Shown here: piece by piece, positions 1-13,406 of the stretch
Layout: every line of letters begins with the position of its first letter
How positions within the stretch are numbered: the stretch's first letter is position 1
Assembly (NCBI GenBank): GCA_033026295.1
Contig: CM065182.1
Location: 6,758,001-6,822,000, forward strand
Length of the DNA stretch: 64,000 nucleotides
Origin: Channa striata
Lineage: Eukaryota > Chordata > Actinopteri > Anabantiformes > Channidae
Direction of reading: 5' to 3'
Program-made: the position numbers and the translations under genes
The notes under the pieces: generated by a model
What the model was told of the DNA's origin: nothing
Databases searched by the model: none
Seen by the model: only the letters and a program-made list of their open reading frames with translations

Positions 1-1708
1 TCGAACTATCAAGCACATCTTGATTGTTTTATTTCAGTTTCAGCTCCAAATACTACTACTACTACTACTACTCTTTCGGCCTTTCCCATTAGGGGTCGCC
101 ACAGCGAATCATCCTTTTCCACTTTACTCTATCATGTCCAAATTCATACTGAGTTGACTTTGCACACAGTATAATACAGAGAATTTGTTCACGATATTTA
201 ACATTATGTTTGGAAGCGAATACAACATGAAATGTGGGAGTTTGATGGTTTGTTTGCATTTTTGTTGGCTAGCTGTGCATACGCTGTGGAGGTGGTGAGA
301 TCTGGAAAAGAGGACTGCAGGGATGAGGAATATAATTTAAAATGTCAGTAGAATAAATTACTGAATAACTTAAAGACACCAGCCGATTGTTACTTTCTCT
401 CAAATCTTTAATTCATCTGTTATTTTGGTCTTCAGGTTTCTTAAAAGTGGGAATTGAATATCATAGAAAGCAATACAAACAGTTTACATTCAGAACATTC
501 AGAAAAATTTTTATATACAATAAGTAAGAGCCAAATGAAAAAGATTATTGTGTTTAGCTGTTCATTATTCATTGTTATATACACAGCGGTGCAGAGCATT
601 TTGAGGAACAGTTTAGTCACATTTAGTCATTTGGCGCTTTGACGTTTTCATCCAAAGTGACTTTGATCCAAAGTGATTACTGTAATATCACATTCAAAAG
701 AAAGTGATCATTCCTTATCGCATGTAGTGCATGAAGGGAACGTGTAGGTTTTAGTTAAAACAACAGATGATCGTCAGTGATTCCGTGTGTTATGTCAGAT
801 CATAAAATACACCAGCAATGTTTAATAAGATCACAATAACAGCACAGTAAATGTTTATTGTCCTCATGTTGCTCCTTTTTTGTTTACCGACTGATGTCCA
901 AGCAATTTAATTAAAAACGTTATTAAAAAAAACGTTGAACTATCTTTTTGTGATAGTACAGAGATTTGTTGAAGTGAAATTCAGTATCATTTTCATTTGA
1001 CAGTTAAAGAGACCACAAAGACAGACAAAGTGACCACAGACAGTCGCAAAAATGAAAAAAAAACACAGAAAAGATGCAAAATCATCAGAGACAGAAACAC
1101 ACTGACCTCAACGGTATTAAACTGACCAAAGTGAGATGGAAAGTGCCAACTATTGATTTTTTTTTTAAAACACGCAAAATGACAGAAAAGAAACACAATA
1201 AAGACAAAGAAACACAAAACAAAGACGTTTGTATAGTCTTAAAAGAAGTGATGAACAAGCCCCCCAGTGTAGGAGCGGTCTGCGCTGTCGTTCCGCTGCC
1301 GACCTTTGGTTAAACCTGACAGAGGTGCATACCTTCAGATGGTAAACACACTCAGTCCCTCCCCCGTCGGTGCCTTTACTGTTTCCTTTGTCTCTTTTCC
1401 AAAAGCTTCATCTGCCTCTCTGTTAGGGATTGTGATCTCTTTGGTGCCGAGTTAATGTTTGATATGCTGCCATGTAAAAGGTAAATGGCAGTTCGTATCA
1501 GTCTCTTTACCTCAGTGGCTCTGTGAGGTGCAGCTCTGCTTTTCTCCTGCTCCACTTCTGCTTCTGCTTCAAACCTCACCAACCCTTGTGTGTGCAACTA
1601 GTTTTGCTTTCTGCTCCCGTTTCTTTCTTTTCTCCGGTCAGCCTTGGAAACCACTAGGCAACTTTTCACTTCAGGGTTGCTTGTTATTCTGTTTTCACCT
1701 GGAGAATC
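1..1708. other. Upstream flank of slc13a2, no gene seen
   Basis: Apart from the repeat at the left edge, this is AT-rich sequence with only short open frames that lack protein-like composition or credible splice sites. It should contain the slc13a2 promoter and any 5' untranslated exon, but I could not place a TATA box or start site. Confidence 0.5.
51..170. repeat. ACT microsatellite joined to a fish dispersed-repeat end
   Basis: An (ACT)n run at 51-72 is followed directly by sequence containing AGGGGTCGCCACAGCG. From memory, that word combination recurs in many fish genomes at the end of an interspersed element. The element class is not identifiable here and the right boundary is approximate. 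Confidence 0.5.
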
Positions 1709-4700
1709 ATGGGTAGCTGGTTGAAGTGGCTGTGGTACCACAGAAACTACATCATCATTGTCGTCACTCCTCTGGCACTCCTTCCCCTGCCGCTCATCAG
1801 CCCGACATCGGTGAGTGTGTGAGACCACGTGTGTGTGTTTGTAGGTAATTTTGTCAGTGTAACATTTGGGTATTTCCAGAGTCTAAAGCAGAGCCAAGTC
1901 TTTCTCTTTCTCTCTGTGGTCATTTCTTCTGCTTCCACATCACATGTCCAAGAAAATTGAAAGTCATCTGTTAATCTTGCACATTTTGTTAACGCCCATC
2001 TGGGCAAAATTTACTTAAATACCACATTAGAACATGTTAACTCAGTGCAAACAATGACCAAAAATAACAATTTCTCAAAATTCGATTTAGAAAAACTTGC
2101 CTTTCAGATCAGAGCCACAAGTTCGGAAAACCATACATTTACTTCTGTTTTTGCTGCACCACCAAAAAAAACGAACGCTCAAAACTACTTTTTTTTTTTT
2201 GCAGAAGTAGAGAAAAATTGCACAAATTGCAGAAAACTCATGCATATGACTAAACCTCTCTGACTGCAGATTCAGCTTGTGCACATGTAGCTTTTCATTT
2301 CAGCTGCACAAATATTTGTTCTGAGGATGTGATAAACTTTAGCCTGTTTGATTAATCTGCCAAACTGCTTCAAAATGAATGATTTCACTTCAACATTTGA
2401 ATAATGTTATCTGCATCCAAGCTTCAAAATGTTTATATACAACCGCAACAATGTAATTCGAGCCAGACGTTTTTTTGCAACAGCATTATTAAACATTTTG
2501 CTGGAGGAATATAAAGAAATCTCTAGGAGACAGAGTTTACAGATTAAAGTTTTAGATCTTAATCATAAAATGGCTTTGCCTTTAAATGACAACAAGAGGG
2601 GGTAATAATTTTTACATCTCTGTAAACTTTTATAAAAGTACAATTACATTAGAGTAGAAGTACAGTAGAGTATTGGACCTGCAGCCACCAGGTTTGTCAG
2701 GTTGTAATGAGCACCATGCAGCTTCAAAGTGCCAGAGGACACAGTGTATCTACAGGACATCAGCGCCTCACGTTACCTAACATGACATGAAAGCTCGTCA
2801 CTCTGCGAAAGCCTTTGAAAGTACTTATCACTCATCAGGTCTGCAGTGTAAACCACTTAATCCAAAAGGTAGATAAGGTTTGTCTCAGGGGACAAATTCC
2901 TATTCCGATCACTATAAACACATTCAACTTGTAACTACTGTTGTAACTGGACAATGTAACTCTTTTTTTAATGTCTCATGTTACTTTGTGATAGATGAGA
3001 CACAAAGACAATAAACAATAAACAGCTGGTGATGAAGTACATTTAAATCCTTCTCAATAAGTTCCACAGTGCGTGTAGAGTTTAATGGGGTGTAACCTTA
3101 AGATAATTCTAAGGTGGATGATGAGAGACTGAGCGCTAAACTTCTATAGTCTGGGAAATTCATCTCTTTAGAAAACAACCGGGTATTAACTTTATATTTA
3201 CCTCCTAGCAAAAAGATTCACTACATTATCTTCATGTGCTGCAAAGTATTAATAACAGTTAACAAACGTGAAATATTGTCCTAATGTTGCAAAAGTTAAG
3301 TGAAGTCAAGTGTTCTATCGACAGGACATCACCCACTGTTTTGAATGAGATCTTATGTATATTTGTCAGGTGGAAAGGAATTTTACTGAGAACCTATAAA
3401 GAGTTATGCCATGAGACAAGGATTGTTTTATGATCAAGGCTAACTATTATCTCCATGTGTTATTGACTTTTAAAGAGAAGCTGGAGATAAGAGGACATGG
3501 AAGCTGAAACCCTGATTGTACTTTATTGTGTGTGTCTGTGCCAAATCAGATCAAACCTCTTCATATTCATCAAAGTATTTATGCATGTCTCAGATGTGAA
3601 AAGACAAGATGCTGCACCTGTGATGTGAATTTTGTCACTTTTAATTCAGAGAATTGGGCCTGAACACCTGACTGACCTGAAAGTGTGTGAATTTGTTTGC
3701 AGGAAGCGAGATGTGGTTATGCCATCATCCTCATGGCTCTGTACTGGTGCACAGAGTGTATGCCGCTGGCGGTGACGGCCCTGCTGCCAGTCGTCCTCTT
3801 CCCTATGATGGGCATCATGAAGGCTGGACCGGTACACGTCTTATTTACACTTTTAAGTAATCCGAGGTGTCAGAGAGAGCACAACAAAACACTTTTACTA
3901 ACCTAAGGGAAAGGTAGCTGGATTGTGACTGAAAGTGAAACGGGATCAGTAACGGAAGAAGTACACAAATACCAACAACTATGTAAAAATACTCAAAAAA
4001 TCAGCAATCTTTACTCAAGTTGTCAAACGTAAATGTAGTTACTCAGCTGCTTTTGCTGCTTGAGGTTGAGTTACTGAACCTTTAGTTGCTTTATATGGAG
4101 TCAGCTACTTTCGCAGAGTTCAGGTGCTCTTATAAGGGTCACCAGTTAAGATAAGAAAGGATTAAAGGGCTGTAAAAGTTCATCTACACAAATTCACAGA
4201 GGATTATTTTGCGAACTGCAGTGGAGTAAAGGTGCAAAGTGGCATAAAATGAAAATAATCAAAGTACAAATAACTCAAGTGTACAGTCCATACAGTTTAT
4301 ATGTGAGTAAAGTTACCTCACCAACATCAGAGGAGACGAATCAAAGAAAGGCAGTAGAATTACTGAAAATGTTAATTGACCATTTTCAGGACATAATGTA
4401 GCTTCAGAAAAATCAGCTGATCCCAGTGTTTTACTTTGATCAAATCACAACATTTTGTTTGTATTAGATATCAAAGTTTAGTTTTTACATAACTCTTCAT
4501 TATTGTGTGTGATCTGTTTCAGGTCAGCATGGAGTATCTGAAAGACTCCAACATGCTGTTCATCGGCGGACTGTTGGTGGCCATCGCAGTGGAGCACTGG
4601 AACCTTCACAAACGCATTGCTCTGGGGGTTTTGCTGCTTGTTGGTGTTCGTCCATCGCTGTAAGAAAATCGTATAATCCCACTCACTTGTATAAACTACA

Positions 4701-7700
4701 GCAGCAATAGCGAAAACCAAGCTGTGACCTGCTAATCTCAGCGCAACACGTGCAGCAGCAGAGATGTTCTTCTGTGATCAGGATGTGGTGAATTTCTTTC
4801 TGTTATTGTTCTCACTGACACTTGCTAATTTCAAAACTCAAAAGTCCAAATGAATTCCAAAGAAATTACTGATGATAAAGGAGAGTTTCCCACACACACT
4901 TTCAAATAAAAGTACTACAGCTGTTTATTCTTTTTTCAGCACACCACTACTCATGATTTCTATCCTCACGATCACGTTTTGCGCCTCATTCTCACACAGG
5001 CTGATGATGGGCTTCATGATCGTCTCGTCCTTCCTCTCCATGTGGATCAGCAACACAGCCACCACAGCCATGATGCTGCCCATCGCTCACGCCGTCCTGC
5101 AGCAGCTGAAAGCCACCGAGGTTCGGGCAGAGGAACGAGAATTCCAGGCTACAGCCGAAGACAACCATGCGTTTGAGCTCGAGGTCAAACACACTAAGCA
5201 TGAAATAACCAACGAGAAACTGCCTCCAATAGACACCAAGACTCAGCAGGAAGACAAAGTGTGTAAGTAAGAGGTTGATGGGTTTGTAGAGATTATTCAT
5301 TGTGTTGGCTTCAATTTACTGGATGTGTTGGGCTCCAGATGAACATGAGTGGACGCCAGAGTCAGTGCAGGAGTCGAGGAGAAAAGCGATGGAGGCCAAA
5401 TACGACCTTCTGACCAAAGGCATGAGTCTGAGTGTGTGTTACTCTGCCAGCATCGGAGGCACAGCCACGCTCACTGGAACAACCCCCAACCTCATCCTTA
5501 AGGGTCAAATGGACAAGTAAGACATTGATACACATCAGTCAGTACAAGGAGACACGTATCCTAAATACATAAAGGTCGATCATCGTGTTTTTGCTCACTG
5601 TCACCACCACATCTCTTTATGTTTCGTGAAGGTTATTCCCTGACAATGGTGATGTGATCAACTTTGCCAGCTGGTTCGGCTTTGCGTTTCCCAACATGGT
5701 GCTCATGCTGATGTTCTCCTGGCTTTGGCTGCAGTTTATGTTCCTGGGCTTCAAGTAAGGCAACTTCAATCTAGTTCTGTAGTGTTTGTGTAGACCGTCA
5801 TTGCTCACACTTAACTCACCCCAGTGGTTTAGAGACAGTAGGTGCTTCAAAACATCAATTATAAAAAAAACAAAAACTCTTTGAGGTGTACCAATGGTTT
5901 CGAGGAACACATTTATACTAAAGAGTATTCAAAAACACCACAAAATTTTATTTAGATTTGCTTTCTGACATATTTACCTTAAAAGACACTTTAACATATT
6001 TAACTTAGCTCAGTTGGTTGCATTATGGCTAGAAAATGTAAATAAATGTCATTAAATGTCACTTTGACTTCCCTATATTAAAACATTTTCTAGGTGCAAA
6101 TTGCCTCTAGATGACATCACTCGGAGGAACTGTTAGTACAGATTATGTCATCTCGTTGCTCATACTATGGAGTTTTTTTCTGGAGCTAAGCATTACTGAG
6201 CTGAGAGTTGTTAGTGAGGTCACTTCACAGCCAGTAGGTCACTGGTTTGAATCCATGTGTGGCCTGCATCACTTCTGTGTCACACAATGTATGATTCAAC
6301 ATGACTCTAACTTGTTTTATTATTTGCACTTTTCATACTTTTTTATCTGTGTCTTATTTATCTAGGCTGAACAGAGAAGGCTGTGGTTTTGTGTAGAAAT
6401 ACATTTATATAGATGGATTTGCACTTGCACCATTTTATGAAACATGACACTAAGTTTATTTAAACTTTATTTTAAATAAAACTGCTCGATAAACAGTGAA
6501 CATCAGTTATTTAGTTGAAAAAACCTAAACAATGACAAATGCCGAGAATAAAAGTTGATCTTGGTCAATCCTTGATTTGTCAATCAATCTGCTGCTCTGT
6601 TACACTTTGTACTTTCCTCCTCAGCTTGAAGCAGTCGTTTGGCTGCGGTGTGAAAAGCGACAGAGATAAGGAGGCGTACGGGGTGATGAAAGCGGAGTAC
6701 AGGAAGCTGGGGAGCATGCGGTTTGCTGAGGGAGCAGTTCTCACCATCTTCATCCTGCTGGTGGTCCTGTGGTTCACCAGGGATCCGGGCTTCATAGACG
6801 GCTGGGCATCACTGCTCTTCAATAAGGGGGGAGAGTGAGTGTTTTCACTGTTTTGTCTTCAAACATGTTTTATATTGTTCTTATTGTCATCCAATGCCAT
6901 GAAAACACCAAAATCCAAGAGTGAACTAGTCCTGCTACTGAGTACGGCCTGTGTGGCCTTCACGGCTTATTCAACTGGATCATAGATCTGCATTACGGTG
7001 TAAAAAACCAGAAGTCCCCCAAAGTAAACTAAATCCATGACTGTGCATGATGAAGCAGTCATTGGATTTAGATTAATAACAGCTTATAATAGTAATAATG
7101 AAGGACCCAATTATTAAAATTAGGGAATAATCATGAAGAGTCTCCCATGTTGGAGTCCTTTTTTCCTCCTTCATGTTCTAATTCAGGCAGTAAAAGTCTC
7201 ATTTCTGTTTTTACGCATACACTATGTTTTGTGACTGACAGTACTTCGGCAGCTCTTTGACAAAAACTCGGTCGTACATCTCTGTGTTCATAAAAATATT
7301 AAATGGGTTAAGTGGGATTCCCCAGGTGCCTTTCAGCAAGAAACATCAAACCACAGACCTTGATGTGCTGTTAGCTGAACCACTGAAACGTGTGTGAAAA
7401 CTAAAGACTGCGATGATGAAAATACAATAATGTGCAGCTGAAATTCAGCAGCATCTTTTACTGACAGCTAATAATTTAGCATTAGCTCCTGTTCCGATTC
7501 TTCTCTGAACTTCTTACATGCCTCCCCATAGTGGCACAATAAAATAATCCTGAGGCTCAACCTCATGCACATGCAGACACATGCAGCCCTATCTTTCTTC
7601 CAGTCCTTCTGTATTTTTCATGTTCATGCTGTTTCATTTTTTTCTTGTCAACACAAGTGAAGTTTTTCATCAATGAATGCATATTTGTTCTCCCATTCAG

Positions 7701-9963
7701 TGACATTTACAGAAACACATTTAAAGGACAGATTTAGCCAAAGGCAGATGGCCGCCCACCCTGAGCCTGGTTCTGCTGGAGGTTTTTCCCATTAAATGGA
7801 GTTTTTCCTCTCCACTGTTGCCCAAGGCTTTCTCAGCGGGGATTTGTTGGGCTCTCTCTGCATATATAGTCTTGACTTTATTATGTAAAGGGCCTTGAAA
7901 TGACTTTGTTGAAGTTGAATTGTGTAAAGTTGAAAATGTATTTTCTTCTGTTCCTCAGGTACGTGTCGGATGGGACTGTTGCTATCTTAATGTCCATGCT
8001 CTTCTTCGTCATACCTTCCCAGCTGCCCACACGTGGAGGCTATGGATACACTGAGGAAGGTAAAAGGCTTGTTTTATTTCCATCAATCACATTTAAAAAC
8101 AACACACACAAAAAAAACATATTACTATTGTAAAGGGATGATTTCCCAGAGAATATGAGAATGATGCATGTTCACACCTCACAGGTAAGAAGGTGAATGT
8201 TCTCCCCACCCTGCTCAGCTGGAATGTGGTCCACGAGCGAATGCCCTGGAACATCATAATGCTGCTGGGAGGAGGCTTTGCTCTGGCTGCCGGCAGTGAG
8301 GTAAAAACCTAAGAGCATTGTGTTTTCCTGTTTAAAGCTTCATGCTCATGATGCTGAATGCAGTTGTTCACTTATCAGTAGGAAATGGTAGATTTGGTAA
8401 TGCCTTACATGGTTATTTGCCAAGCGAAATTAGTTCTCGCACCCCCTGTGGAGCTTGAGCTCTGATGCATTCAGACACACAGAAACCTGAGAAACACTCA
8501 ACTCTGTAGTCAGGTCCATGCATTTTTGTAGAGGTTTGTCTTCAGCAGAGACATTTTAATTCTGGCATCCATTAGTTTTCCTGTGTTCACTACTTTCTTT
8601 TTAAGAATTTACCAAATAGTTGATTTGGTACTGTCCAAATATTTCAAGGCTAGCAAAATTTGGGGTCATTAAGTAACTGATTCCTACACAGTCGGTCCAA
8701 TAATTCTAACTCTACATCTATTCATTAAATAAGAAAATTATGATGTAAAGAAAAAGGGTCACAGCAGGCAAGAAGTACTGACAGACAAAAACAGACAAGT
8801 GGAGACAGTGGAAACAGACACAAAGACGTCCTCACAGAACATGTAGACTCAAGCAGAAAGCAGGTGGAGTGAGGTTGCACAAACGGTGGAAACAGCGAGG
8901 ACAAAGTCCGTTAACTAAGTCAAGGACATTTGGTGGTGGAAATACACTAGATGAGCAGCTACAGCAGCTATAATCAAAACGTGGTAATAACAATGTGTCA
9001 TCATAGGTTATTTTTAGCAACAGCTCGAAAATAACCCACGGCTTCCTGTGTTGCACCAAATGGCTCAGAGACACAATTAGCAAACACCTGAGGGCCACAG
9101 TGGGGCAATTAGCAACTCAAGTGACCCAGTGCTGGTGCTAGATGGAGATTAAAGTGAAATTCCAATTTCATGGCAATCCATGTAATTGTTCATTAGATAT
9201 TACATGATGGAAAAAGTTAGTGGACCAATCCAGAGGCACTTGCCGCTCTGCTTATGACACTATCATGATTCCTTTCTCAAAAATATTTTCTGCGTCTACG
9301 TTTGTTTACAGGAGTCTGGTCTGTCCAAGTGGTTGGGCGAAAGCTTGGCACCTCTGCAGCAAATTCCCGCCTTTGCCATCTCGCTGTTGCTGTGTCTGCT
9401 GGTGGCAACGTTCACTGAGTGCTCCAGCAACACGGCCACCACCACACTGTTCCTGCCCATCTTGGCCTCGATGGTAAAACAACAAAAGTGTGATGTTGAA
9501 ATGTTAACACACAAATGCTCTCCGCACTTCAAACCGTGTTGTGTGTTTGTGTTTTTTTAGGCCACAGCTATTGAGCTTCACCCGCTGTACGTGATGCTGC
9601 CCTGCACCATCTCTGCATCTCTGGCCTTCATGCTGCCCGTGGCCACACCACCCAACGCCATCGCCTTCTCTTTTGGAAACCTCAAAGTCATCGACATGGT
9701 AAGACTCAGACATTTGGTTAAGTTGTTAACAATATATTTAAGTTATTTTTAAAGGCTTTTTCAAACACTTAATTATCTTCAGACACCCTGACTGTTACAC
9801 TGACACTTAATGTGACTGTCTGTACTTCCAGGTGAAATCTGGCTTTATGCTGAATATTATTGGGATTCTGACTGTTAATTTAGGCATCAACACCTGGGGA
9901 TACGCTATGTTTAACATGGCCACCTTCCCTCAGTGGGCTAACATTACACATGGCCAACCCTGA
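1709..9963 (+). CDS. slc13a2: Sodium/dicarboxylate cotransporter (SLC13A2, NaDC-1 type), 12 exons
   Basis: Coding exons: 1709-1810, 3703-3831, 4523-4659, 5000-5262, 5339-5516, 5632-5754, 6625-6834, 7959-8059, 8185-8300, 9312-9473, 9561-9698 and 9832-9963. All junctions are GT-AG and phases agree, giving 596 residues (human NaDC-1 is about 592). The family moves Krebs-cycle dicarboxylates such as succinate with sodium across the plasma membrane, classically in kidney and intestine. Visible hallmarks are the two SNT motifs (about 140-142 in SMWISNTATT and 492-494 in CSSNTATTT), LPVATPPNA at about 532-540, many hydrophobic segments, and an N-glycosylation sequon NIT near residue 590 in the short tail. 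Wording such as EYLKDSNMLF and VAIAVEHWNLHKRIAL favours SLC13A2 over SLC13A5 or A3. The large loop in exon 4 is charged and divergent, as expected. The first AATAAA downstream is at 10629-10634. Confidence 0.93.
3945..4335 (-). repeat. Decayed fish DNA-transposon-like repeat in slc13a2 intron 2
   Basis: Read on the minus strand, the block starts GGTGAGGTAACTTTACTCAC and continues with repeated ACTTGAGTA-like and GTACTTT words and then CATTTTATGCCACTTT. This resembles, from memory, a very common fish repeat that begins CAGTGGTGGAAAGTAACTAA and is usually classed as a non-autonomous hAT-like element. The left end also carries ACTCAAG and AGTTACT words. Boundaries are approximate. Confidence 0.5.
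6180..6290 (+). repeat. Possible repeat fragment with a B-box-like word, slc13a2 intron 6
   Basis: The stretch containing GGTCACTGGTTTGAATCCATG resembles the end of common fish dispersed repeats that carry GGTTCGAATCC-like sequence. No complete tRNA cloverleaf can be drawn. It may be a short relic of a tRNA-derived or composite element. Confidence 0.25.
7738..7930 (+). repeat. Fish LINE/SINE 3'-end-like repeat beside slc13a2 exon 8
   Basis: This block runs from GGCAGATGGCCGCCCACCCT through GGTTCTGCTGGAGGTTT, GGAGTTTTTCCTCTCCACTG and AAGGGCCTTGAAATGACTT. It matches my recollection of the conserved 3' region of a very abundant fish non-LTR (L2-like) family. It lies in intron 7 and ends about 30 bp before the exon 8 acceptor, so it may overlap the branch point or polypyrimidine tract. 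Confidence 0.7.
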
Positions 9964-12826
9964 GTCAGGATGGATGGAGAGTCAGGGAGAAACATGGATC
10001 GAGGGAATGACACAGTATTGGGTTTTCAAGCCCCTGAATACTTCATTTAAAATCTAAAGTATTTCTGTATTTCAGGCTTTGGGATTTCGTTATCAGTAAG
10101 TTGTCTACAGCTCCTTCAAAAGCCTTAAAATGTCTTAAAAGGCCCCAAGGTATTAAATTCAGATTGGATAGATTTTAAATACTTTTTAGTCATATTAGAA
10201 CAAGTCTTTCTTCAGTCTGCCAGAACACTAAACTAAAGGCATTATTCAGTTAGTATTTAGTTTATTCAAATAGGACAGATTTAAGTTTAACAACAATCCA
10301 ATAACTTGGAAATGCTACAAAGCAAACTGGTGTGTCTGTTAAAGGGGTTTTGACCTGGGACAGTTCAAAACATGGAATCACACAATCACTTTAATTCGAC
10401 ATCCATTTGTTTACTTGGAAAGGCAAAATTTTCTCTTAAGGTGTGTATTTCTGCAGTTGTTAATTTGTTCTTTTGATTTATATTATATTCAAAGTGGAGT
10501 TAAAAGTTTTCAGAAATGTTTAAATTAACTTCCTTGTTCAGAACTAATACACATCTGGCTTAACCCGTTTTCTCCATTAGTGCCAAAACTTTTATATAAT
10601 GTTTTTATTATAAACAAGCCTATATAACAATAAACCCCCCCAATCTGAGATAAGTCTAAACTGTTATCAGTTTATCTTTGGTATTATGGTTCTGATTCGT
10701 TCAGTACTTCCTTATGTCTTATGAACAAAATAGATGCTTTTGTTTAAAAAAACAGAGGTCATTTCCTCGTACACATTCAGTCACATCGTATTAATCTGTC
10801 ATCTATAAATGTGCAGTGCACTGTGTGTGAATGCAATTTTTTAAATAATGTGATTATTCTGAATATGTTGTGTTTATAGAAACAGTGAAGATAACCTGAA
10901 ATTGAATTAATTTTATAAGTCAATTTAACTTATTATCCTGGTCCTCGTGTTGGACCTTAAATCTTTAGTTTGTTGGTGTTCTGTTGTTGTCTTTATTTTA
11001 TGGATTTAGCAGAATGTTTGTCACACAGTTTTTTTAATGAGCAAACAGACTTGTGGTGATATTTGTATAACTTCCAAATCTTCAATTGGAAATTTGCTCT
11101 CGGCGTTTTGGGGAACGCACCCCAGCAGCACCCGACTGGTAGTCCATGTTTTTGCTACAAAAGATGCTCCAGCATCACATTTAACAGACAGATCTAACAA
11201 CTATGTGAATATTTTCATGCTACACGCACAGTTGAACTATTCTTTTACTAACGCACACCTTGTTGAGGTGACACTAAAAAAATGTCCTTACGCAGGAAGT
11301 TGTTACTAAAATAGTGTACAGTGCGTACAGATGAAAAGATTGGTTGAAGGATAACTCGGAGATAAGAGGCTGCCAGATACAATCACAGAAGAGGTCAGTT
11401 TCTACTGTGTTTATTACAGGGGAATGTAATAAACATAAAAGCAGTTAGAAATCCTAGCAGAGTAATGTGTTTCATCCACGTTACATTTTTATGTACCGAT
11501 CAGAGCCATTTGTATTCTGAGAATAAAACATCAGCCTGTGAACAAAGTGTGAAATGTTTCCTACTGACACTTAACACCTACAACAACAGCATAAAACAGT
11601 CAAGACACGGTGATATTTCAAAAAGTTCCATAAATCTTTATTTTACTGTTGTTCAGTCCCACCAACATTTGAATTGTCAAAAAAATGTACATCTGTTCAA
11701 AATAATTTGTACATGAGTCACAATCAGTCATAAATAAATCTGCTCTACACGTCTGTGTTACACAACATTCGAGTCAATCTGAGCCGATCGGACTCTCCTT
11801 TTGTTTGTTCTTTTTAGCACTTTTGTTTTTTTTGTCTCTTCATATTTATTCTCTGCATCATACGCAGCAACCTCTGCAGGCCCCAGAAACCAAAGTCGTG
11901 TAGAATTTAATCCCTTTGTGCCAGTCGCAATGTGAATCAAACATGTGCATTCAAGTAATTTCCACTCAGCTGGCTGCAGTTTCTCAAAGCCCTGGTTCAA
12001 ATAATATTCACAAATGATCCACTGCATTTGTGTAATAGATGGAAAAGTTTAAGTAAAATCACTACAGCTGCATCAGCATGTGCATATATATTGAAAAATC
12101 TATTTCAATACTAGTTGAGTCAGGTTTTGTCTGAGCAAATTTCACAGAAAAAGTCAAGTGTGCATATTACAATTTAGCGGCGATCCAAAAAAATAGTTTT
12201 ATTTCTGGTTTTCTGTATGATCTCTGTGAAATAACAGCAGATCAGCACACCCAGGTCCTAACTCGTTCCCAGCTGGAATGTTATAGATTGAAAATGATGT
12301 ACGAGAGGCAGAAATCAGGTGAGAGATGAGGAAATAGACAAAGAAACACAAACATTAGACTAATGACAAAAAAATATGAGATATTACATTAATTTGTTCT
12401 TTATGTGATTTCTGCTACTTTCCCCAGCAATTTTACTTTCTGATTTTAAAAATTAAAGAAGTTTGATAAACTTCCTTATCGCCTAAAGAAAGTGAAATGA
12501 AGGAAGGAAGAAATAAAGGAAAATCAGCTTCGATCAGCTCATTGTTACACGTTTCTCCCTTGTGCTTTGAGTAAAGACAGTACAAATCACACAAATCACA
12601 CAGTCGGAGAAATGAATGTGTAACAAAGGGATAACAGGGAGGAGGTCTGCTAAATTCAAAATATCTAACTACTGCTTACTGTGTAGAAAAACAGTTTTGC
12701 AAATCTGTTGCAAACCAGGTGATCACATCATTGATAATTAAATTATTATTTATCTACCAGACCAGTAATCATGCTTCAAATTGACAGATTGATTGACACA
12801 CAGATTATTCAAAACACAGAAACACT

Positions 12827-12863
<37 letters not shown>

Positions 12864-13406
12864 AACAAAAACACTCAATCTGAGAATTTATTTACCATAA
12901 AACTGTCCTAAAAACAAATTGTGCTCCTAAACATAAACAGGAATGAAAAAATAATAATTTCTATAATCCAGAGTTATTTCATATTTTTTTCTCACTACTT
13001 TTAGAACATGACTAGGGAGCAGGGAAAGAAAGGTATTTTCTAAAAAGTTGCTCACTTGCTGGTTGATCACGTTACACACACACTTTGTCACAGCGATGTC
13101 ACACCAAACTGTGAGCTGATGTACTGTATGTGTGTGCCTGTGTGTGTTTGTGCGTGTGGACTGTTTTTAATGAAAACGCTCACACACACACACACACACA
13201 CACAGGCACAAACTGTAAGTGACACATCTGCACGGGTGATTTGCTGAATGGCGTTTTCTCAGTGGGAGAAAGAGAAGATGGATGGAGAAAGGGACAAAAG
13301 GGACAGGCTACTGAAGTGGTGGGACGTTAAGCCCATACCAGTGTCTTCTGATCGCCGCTCAGGCCACGCTGTACATCCACCTGTCTCTGGTGTCGCTGTG
13401 CCGTCT
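9964..13406. other. slc13a2-unc119 tail-to-tail interval
   Basis: This holds the 3' untranslated regions of two convergent genes: slc13a2 with AATAAA at 10629-10634, and unc119 with a minus-strand AATAAA at 12887-12892, about 0.5 kb below its stop. CA microsatellites lie at 12828-12859 and 13181-13204. An 89-codon minus-strand open frame at 11758-12027 has no recognisable homology or splice context. FOXN1, expected here from human gene order, was not seen. Confidence 0.6.
12828..12859. repeat. (CA)n microsatellite
   Basis: About 16 uninterrupted CA units. A second CA tract of 12 units lies at 13181-13204. Confidence 0.95.

Noticed and set aside
454..642. Short frame starting at TTG
   Set aside because: Non-ATG start, AT-rich sequence and no homology.
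6004..6251. tRNA-like A-box (TAGCTCAGTTGG) and B-box-like words in slc13a2 intron 6
   Set aside because: They are over 200 bp apart and no cloverleaf can be formed, so this is not a tRNA gene.
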